Positions 26,432-34,998 of a stretch of DNA of 64,000 bases are shown piece by piece. This DNA comes from Rhodopseudomonas sp. BAL398. GTDB lineage: Bacteria > Pseudomonadota > Alphaproteobacteria > Rhizobiales > Xanthobacteraceae. How positions within the stretch are numbered: the stretch's first letter is position 1; each line of letters opens with the position of its first letter. The notes under the pieces were generated by a model, which did not search any database, was not told where the DNA came from, and was given only the letters and a program-made list of their open reading frames with translations. The stretch lies in contig NZ_CP133111.1 in NCBI RefSeq assembly GCF_033001325.1, positions 5,627,001 to 5,691,000 of the forward strand, given 5' to 3'. The position numbers were made by a program, and so were the translations under genes.

Positions 26432-26829
26432 TTAGGGCCGGATCGAGTCAAGCGCTTCTTTGGGGCGGCAGCAAGTAGATCCGGTGTTGGATGCCGCTGC
26501 CAGCCGGTGGTGCGTCGCGGAATGAATGGCGTGTTGTTGTTACTACGCGCGCCGAATGACGCCGACGGCGACATTGCGCTGCGGCGACGGATTTAGGGGC
26601 AACAGCGAGACCGCGGCATCGTCTGTTGGTCCAAAAGGCTGCACATGCCGAGGTGCGCCGGGCGGAGGCGCGGCGATGACGCCGTGCGTCAATTGATAGC
26701 GGCAGCGAGTTGCGCCGCCCGGTCGTGGGGTAGACCTCGATGGGCCGGTACTGGATGCAGAAAGGCCGCGAATGCGATGGCGAGACGGGGAGATCGGCTA
26801 TCGGGTCTCGGCCATTCAGACGAGCGGCG
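26432..26829. other. Intergenic region, nothing recognised
   Basis: About 400 bases lie between the operator of the leftward binding-protein gene and the stop of the leftward MocR gene. No convincing gene, repeat or hairpin was seen; it may hold the end of the mocR transcript. Confidence 0.4.
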
Positions 26830-28203
26830 TCAGACGTATGAGATCGCTTCGGTCATTTCCAGAATTCGTTTGATCTCGACCATCGCCTTTTCCAGGTCGG
26901 CGTCCGCAGAGGGATGGCCCAGGCAGAGCCGGATGCCGAGCGTGCCGCGCTCGACCTGCTGCAGCGCGCCGGGCGGCGCCAGCGTGATCCCCGCATGGGC
27001 CGCCTGCGTCACCAGCGCATTCAGAGTGCGACCCGCGGGAAGCGGCAACCAGCGATGGAAGCCGGGTGGCGAGGCGATCGGCGGCAACCAGTTGCTCAGC
27101 ACCCGGCTGGCGATTTCGTTTCGCTGCGCGGCTTTCTCGCGCTTGCGTTTCACCTGGCGGATCAGGTCGCCATTGTGAATCAGCCTGGCGACGACTTCGG
27201 CCATCACCGGCGTAGCCATCCAGCCGGTCGCACGAATGGCATTATTGCAGCGGTCGCGGAACGACGCCGGCGCAATCATCGCGGCGATGCGCAATCCCGG
27301 CGCCAGGCACTTGGCAAAGCTCACGACATAGAAACTGCGCTCGGGAATCCGGGCCGCGATCGGCCGCGGCGGGGATTCGAACAGGAATGCGTAGGCGTCG
27401 TCCTCGAGCAGATAGGCGTCGTGCTTGCGAACGATCTCGGCGACCGCGTCGCGGCGCTCCTCCGGCATCACCACGCCGGTCGGCGTCTGCAGCGTCGGCA
27501 TGCAGAACAGCGCCTTGGCGCCGGTCTCGGAGAAGGCGCGATCGAGTGCTTCTGGGACGAGCCCATGCGCATCGGTCGCCACGCCGTGTAGCGGATAGCC
27601 GTTCTGCGCCGACAGCGCGATCATTCCCGAATAGGTGAAGCGCTCGGTGAGGATGGTGTCGCCCGGCGCCGTCGTCAGATTCAGCGCGACGGACAGCGCA
27701 TGCTGGCCGCCATGGGTGATGAACAGATGATCGGGATCGGCGGTCACGCCGAGCGATGCCAGCCAGACCACCATGGCCTCGCGGTGGCGCCTGATGCCCT
27801 GATGCGGCAGGTAGCCGAGCAGATTGGCCATCTCGCCTTGCGCGGCGATCTCGGTCAGCGCCGATGCGATGACATCGTCTTCGCCGGTATAGGGCGGGAC
27901 ATTCAGCGCGAGGTTGATCGGGGCGTCGGCGGGCCCATAGCCGTTGCGGTGTTCGGCCTTGCGACGCTGCACGAAGGTGCCGCGTCCCACCTCCCCGGAG
28001 ATCAGTCCGCGCTGCTCCGCCTCGGAATAGGCCTTCGAGATCGTGCCGATGCTCAAGCCGAGCCGCTGCGCCATCTCCCGCTGCGGCAGCAGCCGCATGC
28101 CCGGCTTCATCTCACCGCTGGCGATATCCTTCTGTAGCGCGTCGACAAAGGCGAGGTAGCGGGGGCCGCCGCCGGCGGCAAGCTTCGGAACCCAGTCAGT
28201 CAT
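26830..28203 (-). CDS. MocR-type regulator (GntR HTH fused to PLP aminotransferase domain)
   Basis: A 457-residue fusion. Residues 1-80 form a GntR winged helix (PGMRLLPQREMAQRLGLSIGTISKAYSEAEQRGLISG). The remainder is a fold-type I aminotransferase domain with SFAKCLAPGLRIA, where the Lys should form the PLP Schiff base, and DDAYAFLF with the PLP-contacting Asp. MocR proteins sense amino-containing ligands or PLP and usually regulate a divergent operon. Here that operon is the second molybdenum hydroxylase cluster, 285 bases away. Directly repeated TAGTACAAT words in the shared region are candidate binding sites. Confidence 0.92.
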   Translation of the reverse strand: MTDWVPKLAAGGGPRYLAFVDALQKDIASGEMKPGMRLLPQREMAQRLGLSIGTISKAYSEAEQRGLISGEVGRGTFVQRRKAEHRNGYGPADAPINLALNVPPYTGEDDVIASALTEIAAQGEMANLLGYLPHQGIRRHREAMVVWLASLGVTADPDHLFITHGGQHALSVALNLTTAPGDTILTERFTYSGMIALSAQNGYPLHGVATDAHGLVPEALDRAFSETGAKALFCMPTLQTPTGVVMPEERRDAVAEIVRKHDAYLLEDDAYAFLFESPPRPIAARIPERSFYVVSFAKCLAPGLRIAAMIAPASFRDRCNNAIRATGWMATPVMAEVVARLIHNGDLIRQVKRKREKAAQRNEIASRVLSNWLPPIASPPGFHRWLPLPAGRTLNALVTQAAHAGITLAPPGALQQVERGTLGIRLCLGHPSADADLEKAMVEIKRILEMTEAISYV

Positions 28204-28254
28204 GTCATCCCCATCGTCGCGAATCCTGCCTGCATATCGTCACACCATTTTGAC

Positions 28255-28344
28255 TAGTACAATCGCCAAATGACGTAGCCCGCCGGGTCAATCGTCGCCA
28301 AAGGGGCGCCGAAGCACCTCAACTTACCCAATTTATAGTACAAT
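28255..28344. promoter_or_regulatory. Candidate MocR direct-repeat operator
   Basis: TAGTACAAT occurs at 28255-28263 and again at 28336-28344, in the same orientation and 81 bases (near eight helical turns) apart. The AT-rich stretch with ATATAAAAATTG follows. MocR regulators usually bind spaced direct repeats. Confidence 0.45.
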
Positions 28345-28351
28345 ATAAAAA

Positions 28352-28430
28352 TTGAACCAGTCTCAAACAAGCAAAAAATCACGAATTGACCCATTTTCTG
28401 TTTGACAATCGGTCTCATGAATTCTTAGTT
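28352..28430. promoter_or_regulatory. Promoter region of the second hydroxylase operon with two TGAGAC-type motifs
   Basis: TTGAACCAGTCTCAAAC (28352-28368) and CAATCGGTCTCATG (28406-28419) are, on the minus strand, versions of the TTGAGACCAATTGG seen at the promoter of the first hydroxylase operon (9854-9867). TTGACA at 28402-28407 with a weak -10 at 28425 is a possible promoter. Confidence 0.4.
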
Positions 28431-28488
28431 CGCATCAACAGCGCCTTCGCAACGGCGCCGCGACAACCGATCGTCCAGGGAGAGAAAC

Positions 28489-28815
28489 TTGCTTTACGAA
28501 ATCCGGATCTATGAAGCCGTCGACGGCCGTGGCGAAGCGATGCGCAAGCGCTTCCAGGACGTCGTTGCTGCCAAGTTCTTTCCCCGTCACGGCATCGAGC
28601 TGGTGGGCGCCTTCGTCGCCCCGGACGAGGATGGCCGTCTCACCTACATGACCCGGTTTGCCGACGAGGCGGCGCGAAAAGCCGCATGGGCCGCCTTCGG
28701 CGCGGACAGCGAATGGGCTGCGGCGAAGAAAGCCAGCGAGGTCGACGGACCTCTGCTGAAGACCCAGACCATTTCGGTGTTGTCGCCGGCCTTCGCCGGC
28801 CTCCAACTCGGCTGA
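28489..28815 (+). CDS. NIPSNAP-family protein
   Basis: A 108-residue single-domain NIPSNAP protein (LYEIRIYEAVDGRGEAMRKRF... LTYMTRFADEAARKAAWAAF). It starts at a TTG (28489) with GGGAGAG about 5 bases upstream. NIPSNAP proteins are small dimeric ferredoxin-fold proteins found in many catabolic operons; a biochemical role is rarely known. It is the first gene of the second hydroxylase operon, 5 bases before the FAD subunit. Confidence 0.88.
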   Translation: MLYEIRIYEAVDGRGEAMRKRFQDVVAAKFFPRHGIELVGAFVAPDEDGRLTYMTRFADEAARKAAWAAFGADSEWAAAKKASEVDGPLLKTQTISVLSPAFAGLQLG

Positions 28816-28820
28816 TCCAT

Positions 28821-29708
28821 ATGAAACCCGCGCCATTCGATTATGTGAGACCGGGCACGCTTGCCGAGGCTTGCGAGCTGCTCGCCGCCGATGAGGATGC
28901 GCGGGTCATCGCCGGCGGTCAGACGCTGGTGCCGATGCTGGCGATGCGGCTGGCGCGTCCGGCGCGGCTGATCGACGTGCTGCGGCTGCCGGAACTGTCC
29001 GGCATTCGCGAAGACAATGGTGCGATCGTGGTGGGCGCTACGACGCGGCAGGCCAACGCGCTGGACAATCCGCTGATCCGCGCCTCGGTGCCGCTGCTGG
29101 CGCTGGCGTTGCCATGGGTCGGGCATCCGCCGACCCGCAATCGCGGCACCATCGGCGGTTCGGTCGCCAATGCCGATCCGTCCGCGGAAATTCCGCTGGT
29201 GGCGGTGACGCTCGGCGCCGAGATCGAGGCGGCTAGCCCCGACGGTCCGATCTCGACTCCGGCGGACGACTTCTTTCTCGGCGCGATGCTGACCACGATC
29301 GGGGTCGGCGAGTGCCTGAGCGCGATCCGCTTCCCGGTTTGGACCCACAAGCGGATCGGCGTCGGCTTTCACGAGATCAGCGCGCGGCGGTCCGACTTCG
29401 CCTTCGTCTCCGCCGCGGCGCAAATCGCGCTCGACGATGACGGGCGCTGCCTCGACGCGGCGTTGGGCCTCGGCGGCGTCGGCGACCGGCCGATCAAGCT
29501 GGATGTCGCCGCGCTGATTGGCGGCCGTCTCGATGCCAAGTCGCTGACCGATGCGGTTGCGGCCGCGACCACCGATCTCGAGGCGACAGACGATCTGCAT
29601 GCGAGCGCGGCCTATCGCCGTCGCGTCGCCGTCACGCTGTGCACACGGGCGCTGCAAGACGCCTGCGACCGCGCCAATGGCGCAGAAGTCCGGGGAGCCG
29701 CCAGATGA
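28821..29708 (+). CDS. Molybdenum hydroxylase FAD-binding subunit (CoxM family)
   Basis: A 295-residue FAD subunit from ATG 28821 (MKPAPFDYVRPGTL). FAD signatures are AGGQTLVPMLAMRL and TIGGSVANADPSAEIP, with FHEISARRSDFAFVSAAAQ in the C-terminal CO_deh_flav_C domain. It accepts electrons from the Fe-S subunit encoded next (ATGA overlap). A longer frame that begins inside the NIPSNAP gene is a shadow. It is paralogous to 9902-10765 but clearly diverged, so the two hydroxylases probably have different substrates. Confidence 0.93.
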   Translation: MKPAPFDYVRPGTLAEACELLAADEDARVIAGGQTLVPMLAMRLARPARLIDVLRLPELSGIREDNGAIVVGATTRQANALDNPLIRASVPLLALALPWVGHPPTRNRGTIGGSVANADPSAEIPLVAVTLGAEIEAASPDGPISTPADDFFLGAMLTTIGVGECLSAIRFPVWTHKRIGVGFHEISARRSDFAFVSAAAQIALDDDGRCLDAALGLGGVGDRPIKLDVAALIGGRLDAKSLTDAVAAATTDLEATDDLHASAAYRRRVAVTLCTRALQDACDRANGAEVRGAAR

Positions 29709-30292
29709 AAATCGACCTCGATATCAATGGCGCGCCGCGCAGCTGCGACGTCGAACCGCGCACCACGCTGCTCGATGCGCTGCGCGACAATTTCCTGCTG
29801 ACCGGCACCCATGCCGGTTGCGAGCACGGCGTCTGCGGTGCCTGCACGGTGTTGCTCGACGGCGAACCGGTGCGGTCCTGTCTGATGCTGGCGGTGCAGG
29901 CCGACGGCTATGCAATCACCACCATCGAAGGCGTCGCCACCTCACCGGGCGAATTGAGCGTGATCCAGGATGCGTTCTGCGAAACCCACGGCATGCAATG
30001 CGGCTATTGCACGCCCGGTATGATCCTCACCGCGCAGGCGCTGCTCGATCGCAGCCACGACATCAGCCGCGAGGACATCGTCGAGGCGATCTCCGGCAAC
30101 ATCTGCCGCTGCACCGGTTACGGGCAGATTATCGAGGCGGTGCAGTTCGCCGCCGATCGCCTGAAGAAATCCAATGCGCCGCGCGGCCACAAGCTCGGCA
30201 CCGCAACCGACGTCGGCGAGCACGACGCGCCGCTGGAAGGCGTGCTCGAAGCGGCCGAAGCCGACGCGCCTGGAAAGGGTCCGACCACATGA
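29705..30292 (+). CDS. Molybdenum hydroxylase 2Fe-2S subunit (CoxS family)
   Basis: A 195-residue Fe-S subunit with all eight cluster cysteines: C39, C44, C47, C59 (CEHGVCGACTVLLDG...C) and C99, C102, C134, C136 (CGYCTPG and CRCTGY). Compared with the paralogue at 10762 it has a C-terminal tail about 30 residues longer, rich in Ala, Glu and Gly. ATGA overlaps couple it to both neighbours. Confidence 0.95.
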   Translation: MKIDLDINGAPRSCDVEPRTTLLDALRDNFLLTGTHAGCEHGVCGACTVLLDGEPVRSCLMLAVQADGYAITTIEGVATSPGELSVIQDAFCETHGMQCGYCTPGMILTAQALLDRSHDISREDIVEAISGNICRCTGYGQIIEAVQFAADRLKKSNAPRGHKLGTATDVGEHDAPLEGVLEAAEADAPGKGPTT

Positions 30293-32685
30293 GTGCCGAT
30301 CCGTCGACCTTCCGCTTCGTCTCCACCAATCGCCGCGTCCGCGAGGATCGCCGCTTCGTCGTCGGCCGCGGTCACTATGTGGCCGACATCACGCCCGAAG
30401 ACATGCTGCACGTCGCGCTGCTGCCGTCGCAATATCCGTCGGCGCGGATTCTTTCGATCGACAGTTCCGCCGCGCTGGCGATGCCGGGCGTGCACTACGT
30501 GTTGACCGGCGAAGAGCTGGTGACCGCGGTCGATCCGCTGATGAACGGGCTCGACACCCCGAATGTGCGGCGCTATCCGCTGGCCGTCGGCCAGACCCGC
30601 TATGCCGGCGAGTGGGTCGCGGCCGTCGTCGCCGAGACCCGCGCCCAGGCCGAGGACGCCACCGAAAAGCTGCGCGTCAGCTACGAGCCGCTGTCTTTCG
30701 TCATGGATGCCGAGCAGGCGCTGTTGCCTGACAGCCCGCCGGTGCACCCGGCGCATGGCTCCAACGTGCTGCTCGACAAGACCTTCGTCTGGGGCGAGGT
30801 CGACAAGGATTTCGCCGACAGCCCGCGGCATCTGTCGTTCCGCGTCACCTGGGGCCGCAATTCGACGGTGCCGATCGAGACCTTCGGGGTGGTGGCGTCG
30901 TGGGATCCGTGGCGCGAGATCCTCGATGTCTGGGCCTCGATCCAGATGCCGAAATATCCCGACCAGATCGCCCGCGCCTTGCGAATTCCGGCCAACAATG
31001 TCCGCGTCCATCAGGATGTCGATGTCGGCGGCAGCTACGGCGTCAAGCGCGGCATCAAGCATACCGTGCTGGTGTCGCATCTGTCGCGCCGGCTCGGCCG
31101 GCCGGTGCGGCTGATCGAGGACCGGCTGGAAAACATGCGCGGCGGCGACCAGCACGGCCCCGAGCGGATCTTCGACGTCGAGATCGCCTTCAGCGACGAC
31201 GGGATTGTCCGCTCGATGAAGATGCGCGCGCTCGACAATGCCGGCGGCTATGCGGGCCGCGCGCCGTTCCAACTCGGCAAGCCGATCGGCGCCATCGTCG
31301 GGCCCTACAAGATCAACAGCGTGCAGTATCGCGCGCAATCGGTGACGTCGAACAAGGCGGTGCAGGAAGCGGTGCGCGGCTTCGGCCAATCGCCGACCAA
31401 TTACGCGATCGAGACCGCGATCGACCGCGTTGCGGCCGCGCTCGGCCTCGATCCGATCGAGGTTCGCCGCCGCAATTTCATCCGCAAGGACGAGTTCCCC
31501 TATCTGATCCCGAGCGGCACGCGCTACGACAGCGGCGACTATCACACCGTCGTCGAGAAGGTCCTCACCCATATCGACTACGCAACCTTGGAAGCCGAGC
31601 GCGATCGGCTGCGCGCGTCCGGCATGCTGGCCGGGATCGGCATCGCCGCCTGCCTGGAGCCGAGCGGCGGCAACTCCTCGTTCGAGCCATTGCTGAACGA
31701 GAAGAACACCACCACGACCTGGATGGAATCCTGCCGCATCAACATCGACGGCGTCGGCTTCGTCACCGTCACCATCCACACCACCTCGGCCGGGCAGGGG
31801 CACGAAACCCTGGTCGCCACCGTGGTCGGCGAAGTGCTGGAGATCGATCCCGATCTGATCCGCGTCGTGCGGCCCGACACGCTGGCGTCGCTGCCGTCGA
31901 ATACGCCGGTCGGCAGCCGGATGGCGATCATGATGGGCGGCGCTGCTTTTCATGCGGCACAGAAATTGAAGGCGAAGTTCGTCAGAATCGCCGCCCACCA
32001 GTTCGGCTGCGCCGAGGATCAGGTGGCATATTCCAATGGCGGCGTCGCCGCGACCAAGGGCTCCGGCGCGTTGAACTGGGCCGATCTCGTCAACATCGCC
32101 CATCGCACTTATCACCTGTTGCCCGCGGGCATGGAGCCGGGGCTCGAATCTACCCATGTGATGCAGGTGCCGACTGGCGACAAGCTGCCGGAAGGCGGCC
32201 GGGTGCAGATGTATCCGTGCCACTCTTTCGAGTTTCACGTGGTGCTGATCGCGATCGACCCGGTGATCGGCAAGCCCGATATCCGCCGCTACGTCATCGG
32301 CCACGATTGCGGCACGGTCATCAATCCGCACATCGTCAAGGGCATGACGCTGGGCGGCATCGCCCACGGCATCGGCGCCGCGCTGCTCGAGGAGTTCGTC
32401 TATGACGGCGAAGGCCAGATGCTGACGCAGAGCTTCATGGACTATCTGCTGCCGTCATCGCACGAGATCCCGAGCGTCGAGATCGTGCACCATTGCACGC
32501 CATCGCCCTACACCGTGTTCGGCCAGAAGGGCTCCGGTGAGAGCGGCTATCTCGGCGCGCCGGCGGCGATCTCCAACGCCATCAACGACGCGGTGCGCAG
32601 CCTCGGCATCTCGTTCGACAAGCTGCCGATCCGCATCACCGCCATCAGCGACGCCGTCGCGGCCGCCAAGCCAAACCAGAAGTAA
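30289..32685 (+). CDS. Molybdenum hydroxylase Mo-cofactor-binding subunit (CoxL/xanthine dehydrogenase family)
   Basis: A 798-residue large subunit starting MSADPSTFRF at the ATGA overlap. An in-frame reading open from 29551 is a shadow of the other subunit genes. The hammerhead domain is followed by DVDVGGSYGVKRG and the active-site glutamate at about E751 in KGSGESG. The loop that carries the Cys in CO dehydrogenase reads AVRGFGQ, so it is not a form I CO dehydrogenase. The hydroxylase probably oxidises a ring or aldehyde carbon. Amidohydrolase, hydrolase and importer genes follow in the same direction. Confidence 0.93.
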   Translation: MSADPSTFRFVSTNRRVREDRRFVVGRGHYVADITPEDMLHVALLPSQYPSARILSIDSSAALAMPGVHYVLTGEELVTAVDPLMNGLDTPNVRRYPLAVGQTRYAGEWVAAVVAETRAQAEDATEKLRVSYEPLSFVMDAEQALLPDSPPVHPAHGSNVLLDKTFVWGEVDKDFADSPRHLSFRVTWGRNSTVPIETFGVVASWDPWREILDVWASIQMPKYPDQIARALRIPANNVRVHQDVDVGGSYGVKRGIKHTVLVSHLSRRLGRPVRLIEDRLENMRGGDQHGPERIFDVEIAFSDDGIVRSMKMRALDNAGGYAGRAPFQLGKPIGAIVGPYKINSVQYRAQSVTSNKAVQEAVRGFGQSPTNYAIETAIDRVAAALGLDPIEVRRRNFIRKDEFPYLIPSGTRYDSGDYHTVVEKVLTHIDYATLEAERDRLRASGMLAGIGIAACLEPSGGNSSFEPLLNEKNTTTTWMESCRINIDGVGFVTVTIHTTSAGQGHETLVATVVGEVLEIDPDLIRVVRPDTLASLPSNTPVGSRMAIMMGGAAFHAAQKLKAKFVRIAAHQFGCAEDQVAYSNGGVAATKGSGALNWADLVNIAHRTYHLLPAGMEPGLESTHVMQVPTGDKLPEGGRVQMYPCHSFEFHVVLIAIDPVIGKPDIRRYVIGHDCGTVINPHIVKGMTLGGIAHGIGAALLEEFVYDGEGQMLTQSFMDYLLPSSHEIPSVEIVHHCTPSPYTVFGQKGSGESGYLGAPAAISNAINDAVRSLGISFDKLPIRITAISDAVAAAKPNQK

Positions 32686-32694
32686 GGACAACCC

Positions 32695-33669
32695 GTGATC
32701 ATCGACTGCCACGCTCACCTCGTTCCACCGAGCCTGCTCGAAGCCATCCGCGCGCAAGCCAAGGACTTTCCGTCGGTTCGCCTGATCGAGGACGGCGCCA
32801 GCCTCGGCTTCTCCTTCGCCGGCGGCAAGCCGACCCGGCCGGTGTCGAAGCCGCTGAGCGATATTGCCGGCCGCCTGAAATGGATGGACGAGCAGAAGAT
32901 CGAGCGCCAGGTCGTCGCCGGGTGGCTCGACATGTACGCCAACGACATTCCGGCTGAAGAAGGCGCGGCGTGGTCGCGCCTGATCAATGCGCATTTGATG
33001 CAGGCCGCCAAGGCCGAGCCGCGCTTCGTTCCGCTGGCCACCGTGCCGATGCAGGATGGCAAGCTCGCCGCCGAAGTGCTGCGCGAGGCCCATGCCGCCG
33101 GCTTCAAGGGCGTCATGATCGGTACCCAGCCGAAGGGCAAGGGCGGCGTGCTCGACGACCCCAGCCTCGATCCGTTCTGGGAGGCCGCCAACGAACTCGG
33201 CTCCATCGTCACCCCGCATCCGGTGTTCGAGAGCGGCGACGATCGCGTCCATGACTACGGCATGGCCAATGCGGTCGGTCGCGTCACCGACACGCTGATC
33301 GCGATGTCGCGCCTGATCTATTCCGGCCACATCACGCGCTATTCCAACATCAAGGTGCTGGCCCTGATCGGCGGCGCGGCGCTGCCATTCATCGTCGGCC
33401 GGCTGCGCACCAACTACATGCTCGACAAGAAGCTCGGCGATCCCGACGCCGCGCTGGCGGCGATGTATTACGACACCATCGTGCAGGATCCGCGCACACT
33501 GCGCTTTCTCGCCGACATGGTCGGCGCCGACCGTCTCATGATGGGCTCGGACATGCCATTCCCGATCGGCGATTTGGCGCCGCTGAAGATCGTCGCCGAC
33601 ACACCATTCTCCGACGCCGAGCGTGCCTCCATCAATGGCGGTCTGGCTCAACGTCTGTTCGGACTTTGA
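32695..33669 (+). CDS. Amidohydrolase 2 family protein (ACMSD-like)
   Basis: A 324-residue TIM-barrel metal hydrolase/decarboxylase with a GTG start at 32695. Metal-binding motifs are DCHAH (H6, H8), TPHPVF (H175) and GSDMPF (D286), as in 2-amino-3-carboxymuconate-semialdehyde decarboxylase. At the position of the catalytic His of that enzyme (usual HGGG...PF motif) this protein has LALIGGAALPF with Ile225, so standard decarboxylase chemistry may be altered or lost. In the operon it follows the Mo hydroxylase and probably acts on a ring-hydroxylated or ring-opened product (inference). Confidence 0.87.
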   Translation: MIIDCHAHLVPPSLLEAIRAQAKDFPSVRLIEDGASLGFSFAGGKPTRPVSKPLSDIAGRLKWMDEQKIERQVVAGWLDMYANDIPAEEGAAWSRLINAHLMQAAKAEPRFVPLATVPMQDGKLAAEVLREAHAAGFKGVMIGTQPKGKGGVLDDPSLDPFWEAANELGSIVTPHPVFESGDDRVHDYGMANAVGRVTDTLIAMSRLIYSGHITRYSNIKVLALIGGAALPFIVGRLRTNYMLDKKLGDPDAALAAMYYDTIVQDPRTLRFLADMVGADRLMMGSDMPFPIGDLAPLKIVADTPFSDAERASINGGLAQRLFGL

Positions 33670-33678
33670 GGGGGCCTC

Positions 33679-34146
33679 ATGAAGCTTGATATCGGCGGTT
33701 CCGAAACCATCCAGGCCTCGGTCGAGGCGCTGTGGGTCGCGCTCAACGATCCGATCGTGCTGACACGCTGCATTCCCGGCTGCAAGAGCATGACCGAGCT
33801 CGCAACCGACAACTACAAGGTCGACATGCAGCTGCGGGTCGCCGCGGTCGGTGGCTCGTTCGAGGGCGAGATTGCGCTGTTCGACAAGGAGGAGCCGAAG
33901 ACCTGCAGCATCAAGGTCTCCGGCGCCGGCACGCTCGGCCACGGCAGCGGCACCGCGCGCTTCGAGATCACGCCGGAAGGGCCCGGCGTCTCGAAGCTGA
34001 CCTACCAGGGCGTCGGCGAAATCGGCGGATTGGTCGCCGGGGTCGGCCAGCGCATTCTCGCCAGCGTCTCGAAACATCTGGTCGGGAAATTCTTCACCAC
34101 GCTGCGCAAGGAATTCGATGTGCAGGCGCAAGGCGCGGCCGAATAG
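33679..34146 (+). CDS. CoxG-like SRPBCC-domain protein
   Basis: A 155-residue protein of the carbon monoxide dehydrogenase subunit G family (IQASVEALWVALNDPIVLTRCIPGCKSM; SGAGTLGHGSGTARFEITPE; GVGEIGGLVAGVGQRIL). CoxG-type proteins accompany molybdenum hydroxylase operons and are linked to membrane attachment or maturation of the enzyme. It lies 9 bases after the amidohydrolase. A strong GAGGGGGCC segment precedes the ATG. Confidence 0.9.
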   Translation: MKLDIGGSETIQASVEALWVALNDPIVLTRCIPGCKSMTELATDNYKVDMQLRVAAVGGSFEGEIALFDKEEPKTCSIKVSGAGTLGHGSGTARFEITPEGPGVSKLTYQGVGEIGGLVAGVGQRILASVSKHLVGKFFTTLRKEFDVQAQGAAE

Positions 34147-34147
34147 G

Positions 34148-34966
34148 ATGCCGAAGATGGATGTTGCGGTGGGCGACCTGCGTATGATCGAAGTCGAGCC
34201 GGGCGTCCGGCTCGCCGTTGTGGTGTCCGGGGCCCTCGACAAGCCGGCTATTGTGCTCAGCAATTCGCTGGCCGCCTCGTTCGGCATGTGGGACGAGGTT
34301 GCCGCCCTGCTGGCGCCCGACGCCTGTGTGATCCGATACGACGCCCGCGGTCACGGCCGGTCAGATGTCCCCGACAGCGGCTATACGATCGAAGCCCTTG
34401 GCGGCGACGTCATTGCCATTCTGGATGCCCTGCAACTGCCGCAGGCGGTGATTTGCGGCATTTCGCTGGGCGGCCTGACGGCGATGTGGCTCGGCATCCA
34501 TGCGCCGGATCGCGTCGCCGGGCTGGTGCTCGCCAACACCGCGGCCGATTTCCCGCCCGCGACGATGTGGCACGAGCGGGCCGCGACGGCACGTGCGAGC
34601 GGCGTCGCCGGATTCGTCGAGCCGTCTTTGCAGCGCTGGGTCACGTCCCGTTATCGGGCGTCGCATGATGCGCGCGTCGCCGAGCTCGCGGCCATGATCT
34701 CGAACACATCGCCCGCCGGATATGCCGGCTGTTGCGAAGTTCTGGCGACGACCAATGTGCTGCCGGATCTGTCGCGGATTTCCTGCCCGGTTATGGTGAT
34801 CGCAGGGAGCGAGGACCCATCGACCCCGCCTGCGCGGGCCGACGAGATCGCCGCCGCGATCCCGCAGGCCAAATCCGTCACGCTCGACGCCGCGCACATC
34901 TCTTGCGTGGAAGCCCCCGAGGCCTTTGCGGAATCCGTCCGCGACGTTCTGAAGCGCCACCAATAA
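34148..34966 (+). CDS. Alpha/beta hydrolase (3-oxoadipate enol-lactonase-like)
   Basis: A 272-residue hydrolase. The nucleophile elbow is GISLGG with S106. The oxyanion region is VLSNSLAASFGMWDE, the acid residue lies near AGSEDPSTPP and the His in DAAHISCVEAP. The N-terminal half resembles PcaD-type enol-lactonases, so ring-opening of a lactone or hydrolysis of an acyl intermediate is a plausible role. It starts 2 bases after the coxG-like gene; a second ATG at 34157 is possible. It is the last enzyme before the importer genes. Confidence 0.88.
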   Translation: MPKMDVAVGDLRMIEVEPGVRLAVVVSGALDKPAIVLSNSLAASFGMWDEVAALLAPDACVIRYDARGHGRSDVPDSGYTIEALGGDVIAILDALQLPQAVICGISLGGLTAMWLGIHAPDRVAGLVLANTAADFPPATMWHERAATARASGVAGFVEPSLQRWVTSRYRASHDARVAELAAMISNTSPAGYAGCCEVLATTNVLPDLSRISCPVMVIAGSEDPSTPPARADEIAAAIPQAKSVTLDAAHISCVEAPEAFAESVRDVLKRHQ

Positions 34967-34998
34967 CCGACAATAAAAACCGAACCCGGAGGAACAAC

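Noticed and set aside
30118-32367. 749-codon open frame antisense to the second Mo subunit gene
   Set aside because: Same reason: it mirrors the codon bias of the real gene, has no ribosome site and no recognisable domain.
29551-32685. 1044-codon reading of the second Mo subunit with a 246-residue N-terminal extension
   Set aside because: The extension is a shadow of the FAD and Fe-S subunit genes; the family N-terminus begins at ATG 30289, which overlaps the Fe-S stop.
32455-34287. 610-codon antisense frame over the amidohydrolase and CoxG-like genes
   Set aside because: It crosses two real genes and their short gap, with low-complexity sequence and no motif.
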